This document shows, one piece after another, positions 21,987 to 35,110 of a DNA stretch of 64,000 nucleotides. The notes beneath the pieces were generated by a model. The model was not told where the DNA came from, searched no databases, and was given only the letters and a program-made list of their open reading frames with translations. The stretch covers positions 40,573,001-40,637,000 of the forward strand of contig NC_073630.1 in the NCBI RefSeq assembly GCF_029407905.1. The letters run 5' to 3'. Within the stretch, counting starts at the first letter, position 1, and each line of letters starts with the position of its first letter. Both the position numbers and the translations under genes were made by a program. The stretch comes from Bubalus kerabau. Taxonomy: Eukaryota; Chordata; Mammalia; Artiodactyla; Bovidae.

Positions 21987-24937
21987 CCAGGTCTGTCTTG
22001 CCCCCACTCAATTCATTCCTGTTTTTCTGTAGCTAATATATAGCTGTGACTATTCGTTCATATCGGAAAAAGAATGTCCAATATAAGAGTTCTTTGGTCA
22101 AAGCTATACAAAGTACATCTGATAGTATCAGGTGTTTTGTATGAAGTTTCTATTTGTTATCTCTAATCCTAAGTTTTGTGTTCTGTATATAGTCTGTTTA
22201 TGTCACTTTTTGTATACAGTAAGCAAGTCGGATAATTTGTCCTTAAAGATAATCCCACATTGACTGATAATTGCTATAGACATAGCTTGAGGTTTATGTC
22301 TTCTTTTTCTAAGACTCATAAGAAAGAATAAATCTTAAAGCATTATCTATTTCAGCTTGCTATGTAATTTAGGGGTGTAAAACTATATTTCCTTATATCT
22401 GTGTGTAAGTTTACTGTTAAAATGTGAATCCCTAAATATGTGTATGGAATTATATCAGCAGTTTATTTCTGCAGACAGTGTAAATTTGTTATATGTAGGT
22501 GTATGTATATATGTATATTTTGGACTAATGGAAAATGAAAGGGAACAATCTTTCATAGCTCCTTCACCAGTTAGCCGTAGATTATTGATACATTTATCTC
22601 TAAGAACTCTTGACAAACTGAGGGAAGTTTTGTAGTGGAGAACCAATGGTTACTGGCAGATAGGTTAAAAATTATCGTAGGAGATATTTTGCGGTAGGTA
22701 ACTTATGTGGAAAAACCTAGGAACAGAACCAGCATGTTGACGCTACATTGTTATATGGTAATTTGCGTATAAAATAATAGGATGTGAGAAGAATGCTTAA
22801 ATGTTAAGAAAGATGTGGAGTTTTGTTGTAGAAACAAAAGAAATACCAAAACTTTAAAGTTGATATAATTTAAACTCTTAGTTTTCCGGTTGATGTTTTT
22901 TTCTTCTTTAAGTTTTACTCAAGACTTATTAGAAGGAAGAGGGCACAATATATTCACATCTTCTCACCTTTTTGGGAATGGAAGAAAATAAATCTTGAGC
23001 TTTCCTGTCTGTATTAGTTAGGAATTGTCCTTTGGAAAAAAGCGTATGGGAATTTTTCAAGGTTTTTTTTTTTTTCAAGGAAGTTTGGTAAAAGAAAGGA
23101 AAATATTACAAGAAAGAATATGGTCTTCTATTCATTGCCTGGAAAATGAGGAACCAAAATGGTCTAAGAAGACTGGAAAACTTTCTCGCTCTTTCTGTAT
23201 AGGGTCCTGGGACATAAACATGGAGGCTACATTTAGGAGTATGAAGGGTTTCCAAACTAGGAAGCTAACAGAAACTCTGAAGCACAAGATGACCTCCTAA
23301 AAATGTAGGTTTTATTTTTGTTTTGAATTCTTCACTTTGCTATTCCTCTCTTTTACTTTAAACAAACAGGGGTGGGAGTGATGTTGTCAAGTTCAGGGTC
23401 TAAGAGTCACTGATCCATTGGGTGGGTTGCCAGCTGTGACAAAGAAGAATCTGTAGACTACATAGGCCTTGGTCTGGGGTGGAGTTTGCTCTGATCCCCC
23501 TGAAAGCTTTTAAAACCTGAAACTAGTCAGCTTTGACTACAGCATAAAAACACACTGATATTTGTTTTTTAAGCCACAATGTTAAAGTATAACTTTTAGA
23601 TTATTGTAACCCATAAAATAACCCATAAAAGATAAGCATACATGTATTAGGCTTCTAAGTCTATTACTGAAAATTATGCAAATAATGGAACAAAACGACT
23701 GTTCTAAATAGTTTTTTTTAGTTATAACTGTGAATTTGCCATGTGGCTATTACCATGTGGGTATTGGTATGGTGTAAATTATATTAATGTAATTAAACTT
23801 AAATCAATCATATTTATGTTTGCCTTTCATTTATATGTAGTATATAAATCATCTTTCTAAAATGTGTTGCCAAACTTTATTTGCCATCATCGATTTGGCA
23901 AAATATTCTTAAAATCATTGTGATTTTCCACAAGTATAAATTAAGTACCTTATATATTCAAGTGTAAATGGAATCCTGCTTTCTATCAACCATTTGCTAC
24001 AGACCCTTGTGTTAAGTGCTTCAAAGTTTTATGCATTTTTTTCTAGAGAAAAAAAGTTTTGGTGGAATCAGTTTTGAATTTCTATACTCTATGATGGAAA
24101 CATTTCTCAAGTTCCATTTAAAAAATTACTTACTTTGAAGAATTGTTAGCATGTAATTTAAATAGAAATTATTTTTTCAAAAAGTTGAATTTTATTTTTT
24201 TAATGAATCTTGGTAGAGAATGAGTAGGCCTATGTTAACTTTTCAGTATCAAACAGGACATTTAGTTTCCTTTCAAAGAGAGGACAAGGATTAAATTTCA
24301 TGGTAATATGATAGACAATAAGAAAATGCTTCAAGGTGGGGTGGGGGAAGGGATAGTTAAAGTTTAGTATTGAACCCTTAAATACAAACACTTACTTGTA
24401 TTTTCCTTTAGTACTTAAGTTGTTCATATACCTGCATCTGTGGAAAGTGACATAAAATCTTGGTTGGGTGACATTTTATTGTATTTACTAGATTCGCTTC
24501 TCTGGATGAGTTCAACAGAAATAAAAACTCATGTCTTTAGAAGCCAAACTGTGATGGTCTGCCTGTTGCTTTTGGCATCTGGAATGAGACCGCCTGACTC
24601 TCTGGCAGCTCCCCTTGGTTGTTAGATTATTGAAACGGCCCGTTGATGGTCCTGTTGAGCGTTCCAGGCTGTGAAATCATCATGTTGTTCCATCTCCAAG
24701 AATGACTCATCCTTCACTGGATTTCTGTATAGAATTTAACACCTTGCTGTGTTCTAAATTAAGTTCTGCCAAAGTGCTCTTGTGTACATTGGTTTTATAA
24801 TTTCCTCAAGTACTAATTGGTTATATAGCACTTCTGTAGTATGTTGATGTAATTGCTGCTTTGACCATTGTTTTGAAAGTATGAATTAGAATGACTGTAA
24901 GCATACTAAAATCATATAAAAGTGTTTAAAACATTTA

Positions 24938-24943
24938 AATAAA
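24938..24943 (+). promoter_or_regulatory. PPM1K: Candidate PPM1K distal poly(A) signal
   Basis: A canonical AATAAA is followed within about 35 bases by T-rich and TG-rich sequence. It ends the long repeat-poor stretch after the PPM1K stop codon. A further AATAAA at 25347-25352 with a TG-rich sequence after it is a more distal alternative. Confidence 0.45.
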
Positions 24944-25861
24944 GTACATGCATTAAACACTTTTAAAATCCAACTGTGTTTGTTTGGCATCCACACACTC
25001 CAGTATATTATGTGGCCTTGTGAACACTGATATAAAGGAGTCAGTGAATGATTGGGAAATTTTTTGGCAGCCAAATTCTGCCTGTTTGCAAAATTAACAT
25101 GAGACTCTTTGAAAATATTATATATACTTATTTATTCAAATCTTTTTGATTTGATTTAAAACAAGATTTGTCTCTTGCATTTCCCTCATCCAAAAATGGT
25201 ACATCAGAAGAAAATGGTTGTGAAGATTTCTACAGTATTTTGCCTGTGGTATATTTCACTGCAGCATCTCCATGTATGAAAAATGAGAAACAAATGTTCA
25301 GTGGAAATTCCACAAGTAAGCAAGTTTTAATGTCCTCACTGATTGAATAAAATGTCATGGTTGCAGTCTTTTGTCACAAGGATCTCTTCTAGAGTGTCCT
25401 CTGAAGGTAACTTGGTAAACCCCATGGTAGCAGAGATCTATTTCATTTTGTTGAAACTCCTGACCAAGAACTTTTTATACTTTTAGCAATGAGGAAAAAA
25501 TGTTTGTTGAATCATTAATGTTTATTGAATAAGTGAATTCATTTCATTAATTAATGCACTGAATTACACTTTCATTAATTTTATGTTAGTGGGGAAATGG
25601 GCATTAGCTATTTTAAATATTAAGTCATACATATTATTTAATGGTGAATGAATAGTATTTAACTTCTTTCCATGTTTCCTTAGCATGTGTCAGTTTTGCC
25701 TTGTAAAGGATATTAGTATAAGTATGGTACAGAATTTTGTTCTGAACAAACCTAAGGAGCAGTGCTGCATGGATGACTATAACCTTACTTCTTTAAAAGG
25801 TTGAGAAAGGGAAATGATTATTAAGGATCTCTGTGCTATTTTCTTTTGCATATATTATCTC

Positions 25862-26000
25862 TTTCTTTTTTTTTTTAAATTTTCATTTTTTGCTGCAATG
25901 TGGTACATGCAGGATCTTAGTTCCCTGACCAGAGATCAAACCTGCACCCCTGCAGTTAAAGTGCAGAATCTTAACCTCTGGACTGCCAAGGAAATCCCTC
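25862..26000 (-). mobile_element. CHR SINE
   Basis: The reverse-oriented element has its poly(T) tail at left and head at right. The target-site duplication TATTATCTC lies at 25853-25861 and 26001-26009. Confidence 0.85.
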
Positions 26001-26149
26001 TATTATCTCATTTAATCTTTTTTGGGGGGGTGGAGTGGGGAGAATATTTGTGAATAGTACAGTGTAGGTGTTAAGAATATGGTCCCTAGAGTAAGAAAGA
26101 CTTGGTTTTGATCACTTAATCTTAAAATCTATTCAAGGAAGCCTTTCTA

Positions 26150-26260
26150 ATGATCATTTTTATAGATGAGGAAATGGGGCCTTTAAGTAGCTAATAACAG
26201 CAAGATCTAATCCAGACGCTTTTGACTTGAGTCTTTCTTCTATCTTACCATACCTCCCTA
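26150..26260 (-). repeat. MIR remnant
   Basis: It contains the reverse-complement MIR phrase 'tatagatgaggaaatggggc' and a decayed flank. Confidence 0.5.
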
Positions 26261-26683
26261 ATAACAAAAGCAAAACTAATTCACTGCTATCAAACATATT
26301 AACATTCACCTGCAGAAGGCTTTCTGGTGGATGTGAAAAAGTCATCAGGACATGATCCAGAAACTGGAGTGGATGAATGAACATAATGGAGACAGTAACT
26401 GAGCATTTGTCACCTAAGACTAGGGTAGAGAACTAAATTATGTCCAAGCCAAAGGAGTATAACTGGGGAGCAAATGAGTGAATGCACAGAATAATGCTTT
26501 AAACTGCAGGGTTTAGATGATCACTTATGGAAGTCCAGTAAGTCAGTTTACCAATGACAAGCATTTTTTGAGAACCTAGTATATGTGTCTGTAAATGACA
26601 CTAGGGTAGTGTCACTAGCAGGGTTAGTGGTTGATCTCCCTAGAACTTGGTCAGGAGACAAGGAAGAGAGGAAAGAGTTATAC

Positions 26684-27197
26684 TGTTGGGGCCGGTGTGA
26701 GGAAAGCAGGAGAGACTCCATCTTGAAGCCTGTCATCCATCTTAAAGACAGGATGTGAACTGCGCCCGGAACCCTGCTCAAGAGTGAGGAAACAGTTGCT
26801 AGTGAAAACCAGGTCTCCTGGAGACTTCGCTCCCTACAGATGGCAAACGGAGATTGTAGTTGTGGTCAGGCTGCCCCTGTTAGATTAATCATGGAGACAT
26901 CCTCCCTTGATGTATAATCATTGTTCCCCTCTCCCGGCCCCACCTCCCCCATTAACCTTAATTGTTTGTTCTCCTAGTACCTACTTGTAAAACTCAATCA
27001 TATACAACAAAAAGATTGTTAACATGTAACCAGTCACGCGTGTGTATGTGTGTGTGTGTGTGTGTAAAACTGGGCCTCTCAAAAACATCAGGGTCCTTGT
27101 TGGGAACTGATTCCCCTTGGACCTGCTGGCATAATAAACTGTACTCCAGTCTTGAGTGTCCCCTGAGGTGTGTTTTGCAACTCAGGATTCCACAACA
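26684..27197 (+). mobile_element. Solo LTR of an endogenous retrovirus
   Basis: It starts TGTTGGGGCC and ends CACAACA. A poly(A) signal AATAAA (27133-27138) is followed by a GT-rich stretch, as in an R-U5 region on the + strand. A (TG)n run lies inside at 27039-27065. There are no adjacent viral genes and no clean target-site duplication was found. Confidence 0.65.
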
Positions 27198-27390
27198 TTT
27201 CCAGAAGGACATCAGTGTTGACCTAGACAGGTGAAGCAAAAATGTTTGGAGCCAACAGAGATCTAACCAGTGAAGTCACCGAACCTTGTTCACAAATCAG
27301 GGGTAGATTCTTTCAAGGACCAGGTGACTTATGTCATAGGAGGCAAGCGACCAAAGGCAGGACTGGTTACATATTTCGTGACAAGTAGTG

Positions 27391-27590
27391 TTGGTCGCTC
27401 AGTCGTGTCCGACTCTGTGCAATCCCATGGGCTGTAGCCTTCCAGGCCCCTCTGTCCAAGGGATTCTCCAAGCAAGAATACTGGAGTGGGTTGCCATGCC
27501 CTCCACCAGGTAATCTTCCCCACCCAGGGACTGAACCTAGGTCTCTCGCATTGTAGGCAGATTCTTTACCATCTGAGTCACCAGCTGGGT
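27391..27590 (-). mobile_element. Bov-tA SINE
   Basis: A reverse-oriented full element runs from 'ggtcgctcagtcgtgtccga' to 'gattctttaccatctgagtc'. No clear target-site duplication was found. Confidence 0.85.
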
Positions 27591-27849
27591 CCTGTGCAGC
27601 TGTACAGGTCGTGCCCCCGTATCCGGAGGGGAAATACTTTCAAAGCAAACGCGGCAAGTTAATGCAGAGCACGGGAAAAAGTAGGGCGCCCATTCACTGC
27701 ATCCCAAGGCCTTCCTGCACTGAACAAGCAGCACTGTGGGTGGTGCTTGGCCCCAGGTGGTGACTAGGGCTGCTGCCTCGGACTCCTCAACCAGGTACAC
27801 CCGGAGCAGCTCGCATCCTGGCTTCACAGGCAGAGACGAGAATAGCGGT

Positions 27850-28470
27850 GTGGGGCGCTCTCCTCAGTCTCAGGAAGGGGGCGGGAGGCTGCGCCCAGAC
27901 CTGTAACCCCCGCCGCGCGCCCCTCCATCCCCCGCCCGGAGCCCCTGTATCTCCGACCCGGCGCCCCCTGCTCCACTGGTCTGGCGGCTGCGCCTCCGGC
28001 GGGCCTCGCGGAGACCCGGACCTGCGCCAGAAGACGGTCCGAACAGCTAGCTGCCCTTCCGGTCCTCCTTTTCCGCTTTGTCTCTTCTCGGGTTCCATCC
28101 ACCCTAAGTCCTTTTCTCCTCTCCTCTCCCCGCCCCGCGGTGTCAATCTCCCTGGATTGACAGAGACCGTCGCCTAAATACCAAAGCTGAGAGAATCGCG
28201 CGCGGAGGCACTCGCTGGTCCCGCCTCCTGCCGGCTTTCTTTACTCTGTGCGCCCCGGGTGGGCTTGGCGGAACTGGCCTCTACTCCCCGACATCCTCCA
28301 GCGACTGCCGGGGGGCCGACTGTTTGGAAAGAGGATGGGGCTGTTGGCGGCGGGGAGGCGCTCATCTGCCCGGGAAAATAGCTGGAGAGGAGTGCGGGAT
28401 GAGAGCTATGCCCCTGATAGTGTCCCCGCAACCAGCGAGATACTGTAGTTCCTCGGTCCTGGAGGTATGT
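27850..28470 (+). promoter_or_regulatory. Isolated CpG island, possible alternative upstream promoter of ABCG2
   Basis: A GC- and CpG-rich block with several GC boxes lies in AT-rich DNA, about 2.9 kb beyond the predicted PPM1K end. The + strand edge carries a good splice donor, CCTGGAG|GTATGT (intron from 28465). This makes the block look like a promoter plus non-coding first exon transcribed rightward. In mammals ABCG2 lies downstream of PPM1K in the same orientation and has far-upstream alternative first exons, so this is a reasonable candidate. No ABCG2 coding exon is in the window. The long open frames here on both strands look like GC artefacts. Confidence 0.55.
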
Positions 28471-28884
28471 TCCGGGCAGCACAACACAGCAACTGCTATG
28501 TATTAACTGTCTTTGCAGATAATACTGAAGAGATGAAAGGACTTGTCTGAGGTTTCAGACAAATCCTCATTCCCAGAAACTGCCCTGTTCCTAGCTCTTG
28601 CTTAAATGGTGGGCATAAGTGGCTATGTGTGTCCAAAGTGATACATTTTTGCTGTTTGGATGGCAGGATCCTGAAGAAAACCATTCTTTAGCTAGTCAGC
28701 GACCAAAGTCTATACTAAAGGAAGGATCAGCTCTCTAACTGTATAATGGGAGGAGCTGGTTTTGAGAGATTGTGTCAGCTGGCATGGCCATTTCTAGATA
28801 ATACACACACTTTTGACTTTGGAGAGAGCAGATACTTCCCCAGAGAGCGACAGACAAATGGAGGGAACAGCTGCCTCCGCCGTA

Positions 28885-29113
28885 TGTGTGTGTGTGTGTG
28901 TGTGTATGTGTCCTCAGTCGCCTCTGACTCTTTAACACCCCATGGATTGTAGCCTGCCAGGGTTCTCTGCCCATGGAATTTTCCAGGCAAGGATACTGGA
29001 ATGGGTTGCCATTTCCTTCTCCAGGGATCTTCCAGCCTAGGGATAGAACCCTCATCTCCTGCGTCTCTTGCATTGGCAGGTGGATTCTTTACCACTGCAC
29101 CACTTGGGAAGCC
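28885..29113 (-). mobile_element. Bov-tA SINE with (TG)n tail
   Basis: The reverse-oriented SINE carries a TG microsatellite as its expanded tail (about 28885-28907). It is flanked by an imperfect 12-bp duplication, GCCTCCRCCNTA, at 28873-28884 and 29114-29125. Confidence 0.85.
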
Positions 29114-29529
29114 GCCTCCACCCTAGCAGAGTCTCAGTTCCAACCCATGGCTAGTTTGATAGGACTTCTGTACAGGCTTTAACTCCTGCAGATAACAAAA
29201 TAAAAAAAGTTACTGCCTGAGGGTGCAGCTAGGGATTCAAACACAGCCCTATTACTGCAAATTTTTCCACAACAGAAGTCAGGTAAGGTTAATAAGCACT
29301 TATATATTAAGAATTAGGTGGAAAAAAATTTCAGAAGGAACTGAGAATGCTGCAGTTGTTCATTGAAAGCCAGGAGGAATAGAGTAATCGGGAAATGTGT
29401 CAGGCTCCCTCTGTCCATTCTCCACATGCTGATCACCACATACTCATGTTTGCATTCTTTCAAGCTCACCTCCCAGATAATTTAAAACACTTCAGCATTG
29501 CATTAAAAAAAAAAAAAAAAAAAAGCCCT

Positions 29530-29912
29530 TCCTTCCTGGTCTAGTCCCTGCCTCTACTCCCATGTCATTTTTTCTAACTTGCCTTCTTAAACTTTATCCC
29601 AGCCTGTGTACGTTCTTCTCTTTCCCTGTAACACAACCCCACTTCTTTCCCAGGTAAACTTCAAGTTCAGATGTCATGTCCCATCGGATGTTTTATTCTG
29701 CCATTCCTTCAGTCTGAATGTCCCTTCCATTTGGTCCTCTGCCATCCAATATTTACGTCTATTCTAACAGCTGTTACCCTGTATCAGAACTCTGTTTCCT
29801 TCCCTTTCTTCACCATTAGGGTGAATTCTTTGAGGGCAGGGGCTAGGTCTCTTTCCTAAATAATCCTAACAGCACAGTAGGCGTTTGGTAAAGTTTGGAA
29901 TGCATGAATGAC
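29530..29912 (+). repeat. L2 LINE 3' end
   Basis: It ends in the L2 signature 'gagggcaggggctaggtctc' followed by 'cacagtaggcgtttggtaaa' and 'gcatgaatga'. An A-run at about 29505-29524 precedes it. Confidence 0.75.
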
Positions 29913-30267
29913 ATGCTTAAAATAGAGAAGTTATTATCTCATTCCTGAACCTTATCTTAGTGCTTGAGTGTACACCCTTCAAAAATGATGAATCATGGAA
30001 AGAATAAAAATGCACTGTGTTACTAAGAAATGAAGCCTTAAGGTTTCTAAAATTACAACCAAAGTGGGCAGGTGGGCCCAGCACCATTGTATGAAGGTCT
30101 TATTCAGTCAGTTCTAGCAAGCTAGGATGGCACAGCTGAGAAAGTACGGCAGTGGTACTTGAAGTAGGAAACAATAATAATGTAAGAATATCCAAGTCTA
30201 AGGGTTTTAGTAGGTCCTGCAACGTCTTTACACTGTGATATTTCCCTGATGCTAAACATAGGAACTA

Positions 30268-30722
30268 AAAAGCCTCTTGATGAGGGTGAAAGAGGAGAGT
30301 GAAAAAGCTGGCTTAAAACTCAACATTCAGAAAACTAAGATCAAAAACAAACAAACAAAGATCATTGAATCTGGTTCCATCACTTCATGGCAGATTGATG
30401 GGGAAAAAGTGGAAACAGTGACAGATTTTATTTTCTTGGGCTCCAAAATCACTGCATACGATGACAGCAGTCATGAAATTAAAGACACTTGCTCCTTGGA
30501 AGAAAAACTATGGCAAATCTAGACAGTATATTCAAAGGCAGAGACATCACTTTGATGAGGGTAAGAGGAGGAAGGTGTGGCAGAGGATGAGATTGCTGGA
30601 TGACATCACCAACTCAATGGACATGAGTTTGAGCAAACTCCGGGAGATAATGAAGGACAGGGAAGCCTGGAGTGCTGCAGTTAATGGGTCACAGAGTCAG
30701 ACATGACTTAGCGACTGAACAA
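30268..30722 (+). mobile_element. BovB LINE 3' fragment with internal deletion
   Basis: The left half encodes a piece resembling the BovB segment KEESEKAGLKLNIQKTKI and the right half the ORF C-terminus. The part between them is missing near 30555. An AAAC microsatellite is inserted at about 30343-30358. The frame is broken. Confidence 0.85.
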
Positions 30723-30913
30723 CAACAAAACATAATGAGAAGCTTGTCTACTGCCAAAGCCTAAAACCAAGTTCATTGAAGAGAATCCCTGCCTCAAGGT
30801 TTCAATTTGGAAAGTCAGAGAATAGTAGAATTTTCTAATAGTAAACCTCTTATTTTCAAGGTCACACAGTTTATTAGGTGTTAATCCAGAAATTGTTCCA
30901 AGCTGTACCCCAT

Positions 30914-31121
30914 GGGGCTTCCCCAGTGGCTCAGCGGGTAAAGACTCCTGCAATGCAGGAGACACAAGAGAGGGGGGGTCGATCCCTGAGTTGGGAAGAT
31001 CCCCTGGAGGAGGGCATGGCAACCCACTCAGTATTCTTGCCTGGAGAATCCCACGGACAGAGGATCCTAGCGGGCTACAGTCCATATGGTCACAAAAGAG
31101 TCAGACACGACTGAAGTGACT
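30914..31121 (+). mobile_element. Bov-tA SINE
   Basis: A + strand full-length copy runs from 'ggcttccccagtggctcag' to 'cacgactgaagtgactgag'. Confidence 0.88.
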
Positions 31122-31559
31122 GAGTGTATACCCGTAGGTCATTGTGCAGTTTTTGAGGACAGGGCCTAGGTGGTTTTACTCAGTCATGCACACACACAGC
31201 ACCTGTCACAGTCCTGCCACAGTGGGCACTCAGCTTGCTGAATGAAGGAAGAAACGAATAAATGTGCTCTACCATAGGGGTGTAGATGAGACGGAAAGGC
31301 ACTGTCATTTCTCCAAAGATGGAAGGCTTTAGAATCTGGGGGAAAATAAATATTTACTTTGAAAATAAACTTATCAAAGTAAAGGCAAAGAACTATTTTA
31401 GATGTCACAAACATCTATGTTAAGTTGCTGAATCAGTTGTTACTATTTCAGAGGATGATGGAAACTTATCTTCTGAAATGTTGGCTTATCTGCATAAGAG
31501 GGGTCAAAGCAAAATGGTCCAGTCTGGAGTTTCCTGAATCCTGACCTCCTTACCTGAAA

Positions 31560-31700
31560 AACTGAGCAGTTATTTGGCCCAGTTATTTAACAGATGACTC
31601 AATTTTGTCATTTGTAAAATGGGGATGATTATACCACATGGGTTGTTGAGAGACATTAAATAGTTAATACACAACCTATGAAGTAATTTGTATCCCATTT
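31560..31700 (+). repeat. MIR SINE
   Basis: It has the MIR core 'catttgtaaaatggggatga' with preceding 'gactcaattttg' and following 'gggttgttgagag'. Confidence 0.75.
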
Positions 31701-31858
31701 TCTGCCACTATTTCCTATTTCTCTAGGTGTCCTTTTGCCTTTCACTGTGGCATAAAACATCTCTGTTTTTTCTCTGTCCGCTTCTGTGCTTTTTTCCCTC
31801 TCACTACCTTTCTGCTTTTTTCTTTTTTACTATCTCTCTCCCTAACCAAATTCTTCTT

Positions 31859-31972
31859 TTTTTTTTTTTCCTTTGGCCATATGAGGAATGTTAGTTCCCT
31901 GACCAGGGATGCATTCCTCTCCCTATGCAGTGGAAGCACAGGATCTTAACCACCAGATGGCCAGGAAAGTGC
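31859..31972 (-). mobile_element. CHR SINE
   Basis: A reverse-oriented CHR is flanked by a 12-bp duplication with one mismatch, CAAATTCTTCTT at 31847-31858 and CAATTTCTTCTT at 31973-31984. Confidence 0.82.
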
Positions 31973-31984
31973 CAATTTCTTCTT

Positions 31985-34605
31985 AACATTCTCATAGTTT
32001 TTCCTCACTCACCTAAAAAATGACTGACGGCTATGAACTTCAGTAAACTTATAAAATAAGAAAGTTAATAATGACTATTAAAACACTATTTTCTTTTCCC
32101 CAAACTGATTTCTCATCTCTGCCGTGCTTATGCATATGTTTTTTGTATTTGAAAATCAGTGAATATGTTCATGCTAATTTAGCTCTGATTTTCTTCACTT
32201 AATATAACTTTATACTGAAAGGGTCAGGATATGTCCTTCTCCAATATGCCCCTTTGGCATGAGGATTAATTTGAGCTGAATGCAATTAAGAATCAACAGA
32301 TGCAGAAAGAAGCCTTCTCAGCATTTCCCTTATCTGATTAAAAAGCAGAAACTTCTGAGAAATGAGGCTGTCATAAATTCCCTCTTCAGGATGGGCTTAT
32401 TCCTAGGAGAGAGATAAAAGTAAATATACCGTAAATCTCTCTGGGAGTTTCATGGCCATGAAGACAGAAAAGACCACTTGCATTTTCACAAACCAATATT
32501 ATATCAAACTTTGTCTCTAGTTTATTCTCCTAAAAATCCATTTATCTTTCCTACAGAAACTCACTTGTTCTTTCCATAGAAGATTTTTCTGCATTTCCTT
32601 TCTTCCCCTGCTAAGTTAGGTACATAAGCTTCTGTCTTTAACCAGTGAGCTACTAGCTATTTCCGTATGAATAAGCCCTTTTTTCCTCCTTTTGTCTTTT
32701 GTCAGCTTAATTCAGAGGTCCCCAGGGAGGAAACCTAAGCGGGCAGAGCAAACATTTTTCCTCCCATATGCCATGATCAGTTTAGACCGTACAGTTGTTG
32801 TTGATTTTTATGACTATGGTTCATATACCACAGTTTGCCACATTCCTCTCTCATGGGCACATTGATTGATTCTGATTTTTTTACTCTTTAAATATATCCT
32901 TCCTTTATGACACTTTCCCTTGCCTTCTCTACTTCATAGATATATACAAACATACACATGTGTAATTATGTAAATATATAAAATTTACTGCATTTGTTGT
33001 CTAAATCTTCAGTTTTTGAGTCATCAGGCAGTGCTTCCCTCTTGAGAGTCTCTCTTTATAGAGGTGATCAAGGCACCAGTCATAAACTATTGTACCTAGA
33101 TTTCTTAAACTCTAAATATTTATTAACAACCATACCAACATGGGAGGCAATAAAGAGAGGTGGGGTTGGTTGGTTCAGTAAAAATGATTGCGTTGATTTG
33201 AGTCCCTCTTCTCTCCTAGAGTTTCTTGTGCTGCCAGTTCAGTACATAAATAACATGTATGAAGAATTTACAAGAAAAATCTGTCAGGATTACTGCTTTT
33301 CTGCTGTGGTGTTTGGCTTTTAAAATTTTTAAAGCACCATGGAAGCAGATTTGGTGTTTCAAAGTTCTGCCACAAGAGTGATTTTAAGTAATGTTCATAG
33401 CCTCTGTTTATATTATCGTATGGTTTATAATTATGACTGTAAGTCTCAGTTAAATGATTACCATGTGAACAGCACCATACTGTGGGACTACAAAAGCCTA
33501 ACATGTGGTCTTTAACTCTGGAGGAGCTTATAATTGGCAAAGTGAGAAACACAAACTATGAGTTCTGAGGTACTTGTACATAGTCATTGACAGTCTTGAT
33601 AATAAAAGTATGCAGCATAGGATTTTTGACTCTTTATAAACAATACTGTCCTGAGTTTGCTTCTAAACCTTAAAGAAAATTTGGAGCAACTTTTCCATAC
33701 CCTGGAACAAAGGAATAGATCATCATAAATTTGCATGGATGGATTCTGGAGAATTCTGAAGACTCCATCATAAACCAACACAGGTTGGAAAACGAAACAA
33801 GTTTTGCATAATATCAAAGGTCCTTCCACCATTTTCAAATAACTGACCTAAGCACTGCTGTCTGTTACAGCCTTTCAGAGCACTGAGGAATGGTTAAAGT
33901 CCAGGGAAAAACAAGACTGTGAAAATATTTGCCTGGGGACCATCTTCTCAACCTCCCCACCTCGATAATTTGGATTAGCTTCCTCCCTATTCCATGCCAT
34001 GGATTCTAATTAGAAAAAAGTCTTCTCTAGCTGAAGGACTTCATTGTTCTTTGATTTAGAGGATGAGGCTGGCTGAAACCTTTCTCACTTTCCCTATTCC
34101 AAAGTGTTCAGTATCTACTCAAACAAAATTGGGAATTAAACTCTATGTACATTTAAGGGATATACATATTTGTGAAAGATAAAAGAGGCCTCCAAGAATT
34201 AGATAGGATTTTTACTACACCTCTTCACCTGGACATAATGCTTCCTTTATAAGAAATAAGGGATCGTCAGTGGTTCTTTGCCTTTATAAAGAAATAGCTG
34301 GGGATTTCACAGAAGTTCCTAGGAATGATTAGCTTATTCCCAGTTGCTTGGAAAATAGGTGATCCAGGACAAGATAATATGCATTGTTAGATAGTGTGCC
34401 CAAGTCAATAGAAGGGATTCCATTCAAAAAGCTGCCTTCCCGTATATTTTATCTTATTTAATAACTTTAAACCAAAGGTGTTCAAATCTTATTTCACAGA
34501 ACCCAGTGAGTCCTTAAACATTTTGTTCTGACTTTTTGTTTGTGGATTGGTGGATATCTTTGATTTTAAAAATACACAAATATATTTTTGTGACAATTTG
34601 TGAAT
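31985..34605. other. Mostly unique intergenic DNA, with a possible ancient LTR
   Basis: No coding exon was recognised. About 32235-32790 has a weak resemblance to an old class I endogenous retrovirus LTR (its 3' part reads like a degenerate 'cccagggaggaaacctaag' U5 stretch). The call is uncertain. The open frames at 32994-33323 and 33268-33552 show no family features. Confidence 0.35.
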
Positions 34606-34609
34606 TGAT

Positions 34610-35110
34610 TAATATATTTTATCAAGTTCCTACTGGTATACTAGGTACAATCCTAGGAACTAAGGCTCTGTCAATGAACAAAGCAAATAAACATTCATAC
34701 CCCCATAGAGCTTATATTCTAATGGAATCAGAAATACAGATATAATAAGTAAGGAAATTACATAATATGTTAGAAGGTAATAAGTGCTAGTAACAAAAAT
34801 AAGATATGGCAGATCAAGAATGCTAGTAGGAGGAACTGCAATTTTTAGTTGGTCAGGGTAGTCCTCATGAGAAGTTACCATTTGAGGAAAAACTTGAAGG
34901 AAGTGAAAGAATGAGCTAAATAGATGAATAGGGGAAGAATTGCCCAGAGCAGCTAGGTCACTGGCCAGGAAGTGGGTCAGTGTGTGTATATTTGAGCTAT
35001 AACAGAGATATGTCTCGCTATATTACAATTAGTAAAGGGGAACGTGAGGTCAGAGTAGGGGTGGAAGATACATATTGTAAAGGTGTTTGGCTTTTACTCT
35101 TAAGAGAAAT
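34610..35110 (+). repeat. Ancient interspersed repeat (L2/L3-like)
   Basis: Phrases such as 'gtcaatgaacaaagcaaata', 'agagcttatattctaatgg' and 'acttgaaggaagtgaaag' match a very old, widely dispersed mammalian repeat. I cannot fix its family by eye. Confidence 0.45.

Larger units (their letters stand above)
21190..24960 (+). other. PPM1K: PPM1K 3' UTR (predicted)
   Basis: This is a long stretch of AT-rich, mostly repeat-free sequence after the stop codon. Possible poly(A) signals AATAAA occur at 21396-21401, near 22327 and 22985, and at 24938-24943. The last has the best context and nothing gene-like follows it directly. A Bov-tA at 21769-21986 interrupts the UTR. The end is inferred; no transcript evidence is available. 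Confidence 0.55.

Noticed and set aside
27787..28177. Overlapping open frames on both strands in the 28 kb CpG island
   Set aside because: They are low-complexity, Arg/Pro/Gly-rich translations in competing frames, typical of CpG islands rather than coding exons.
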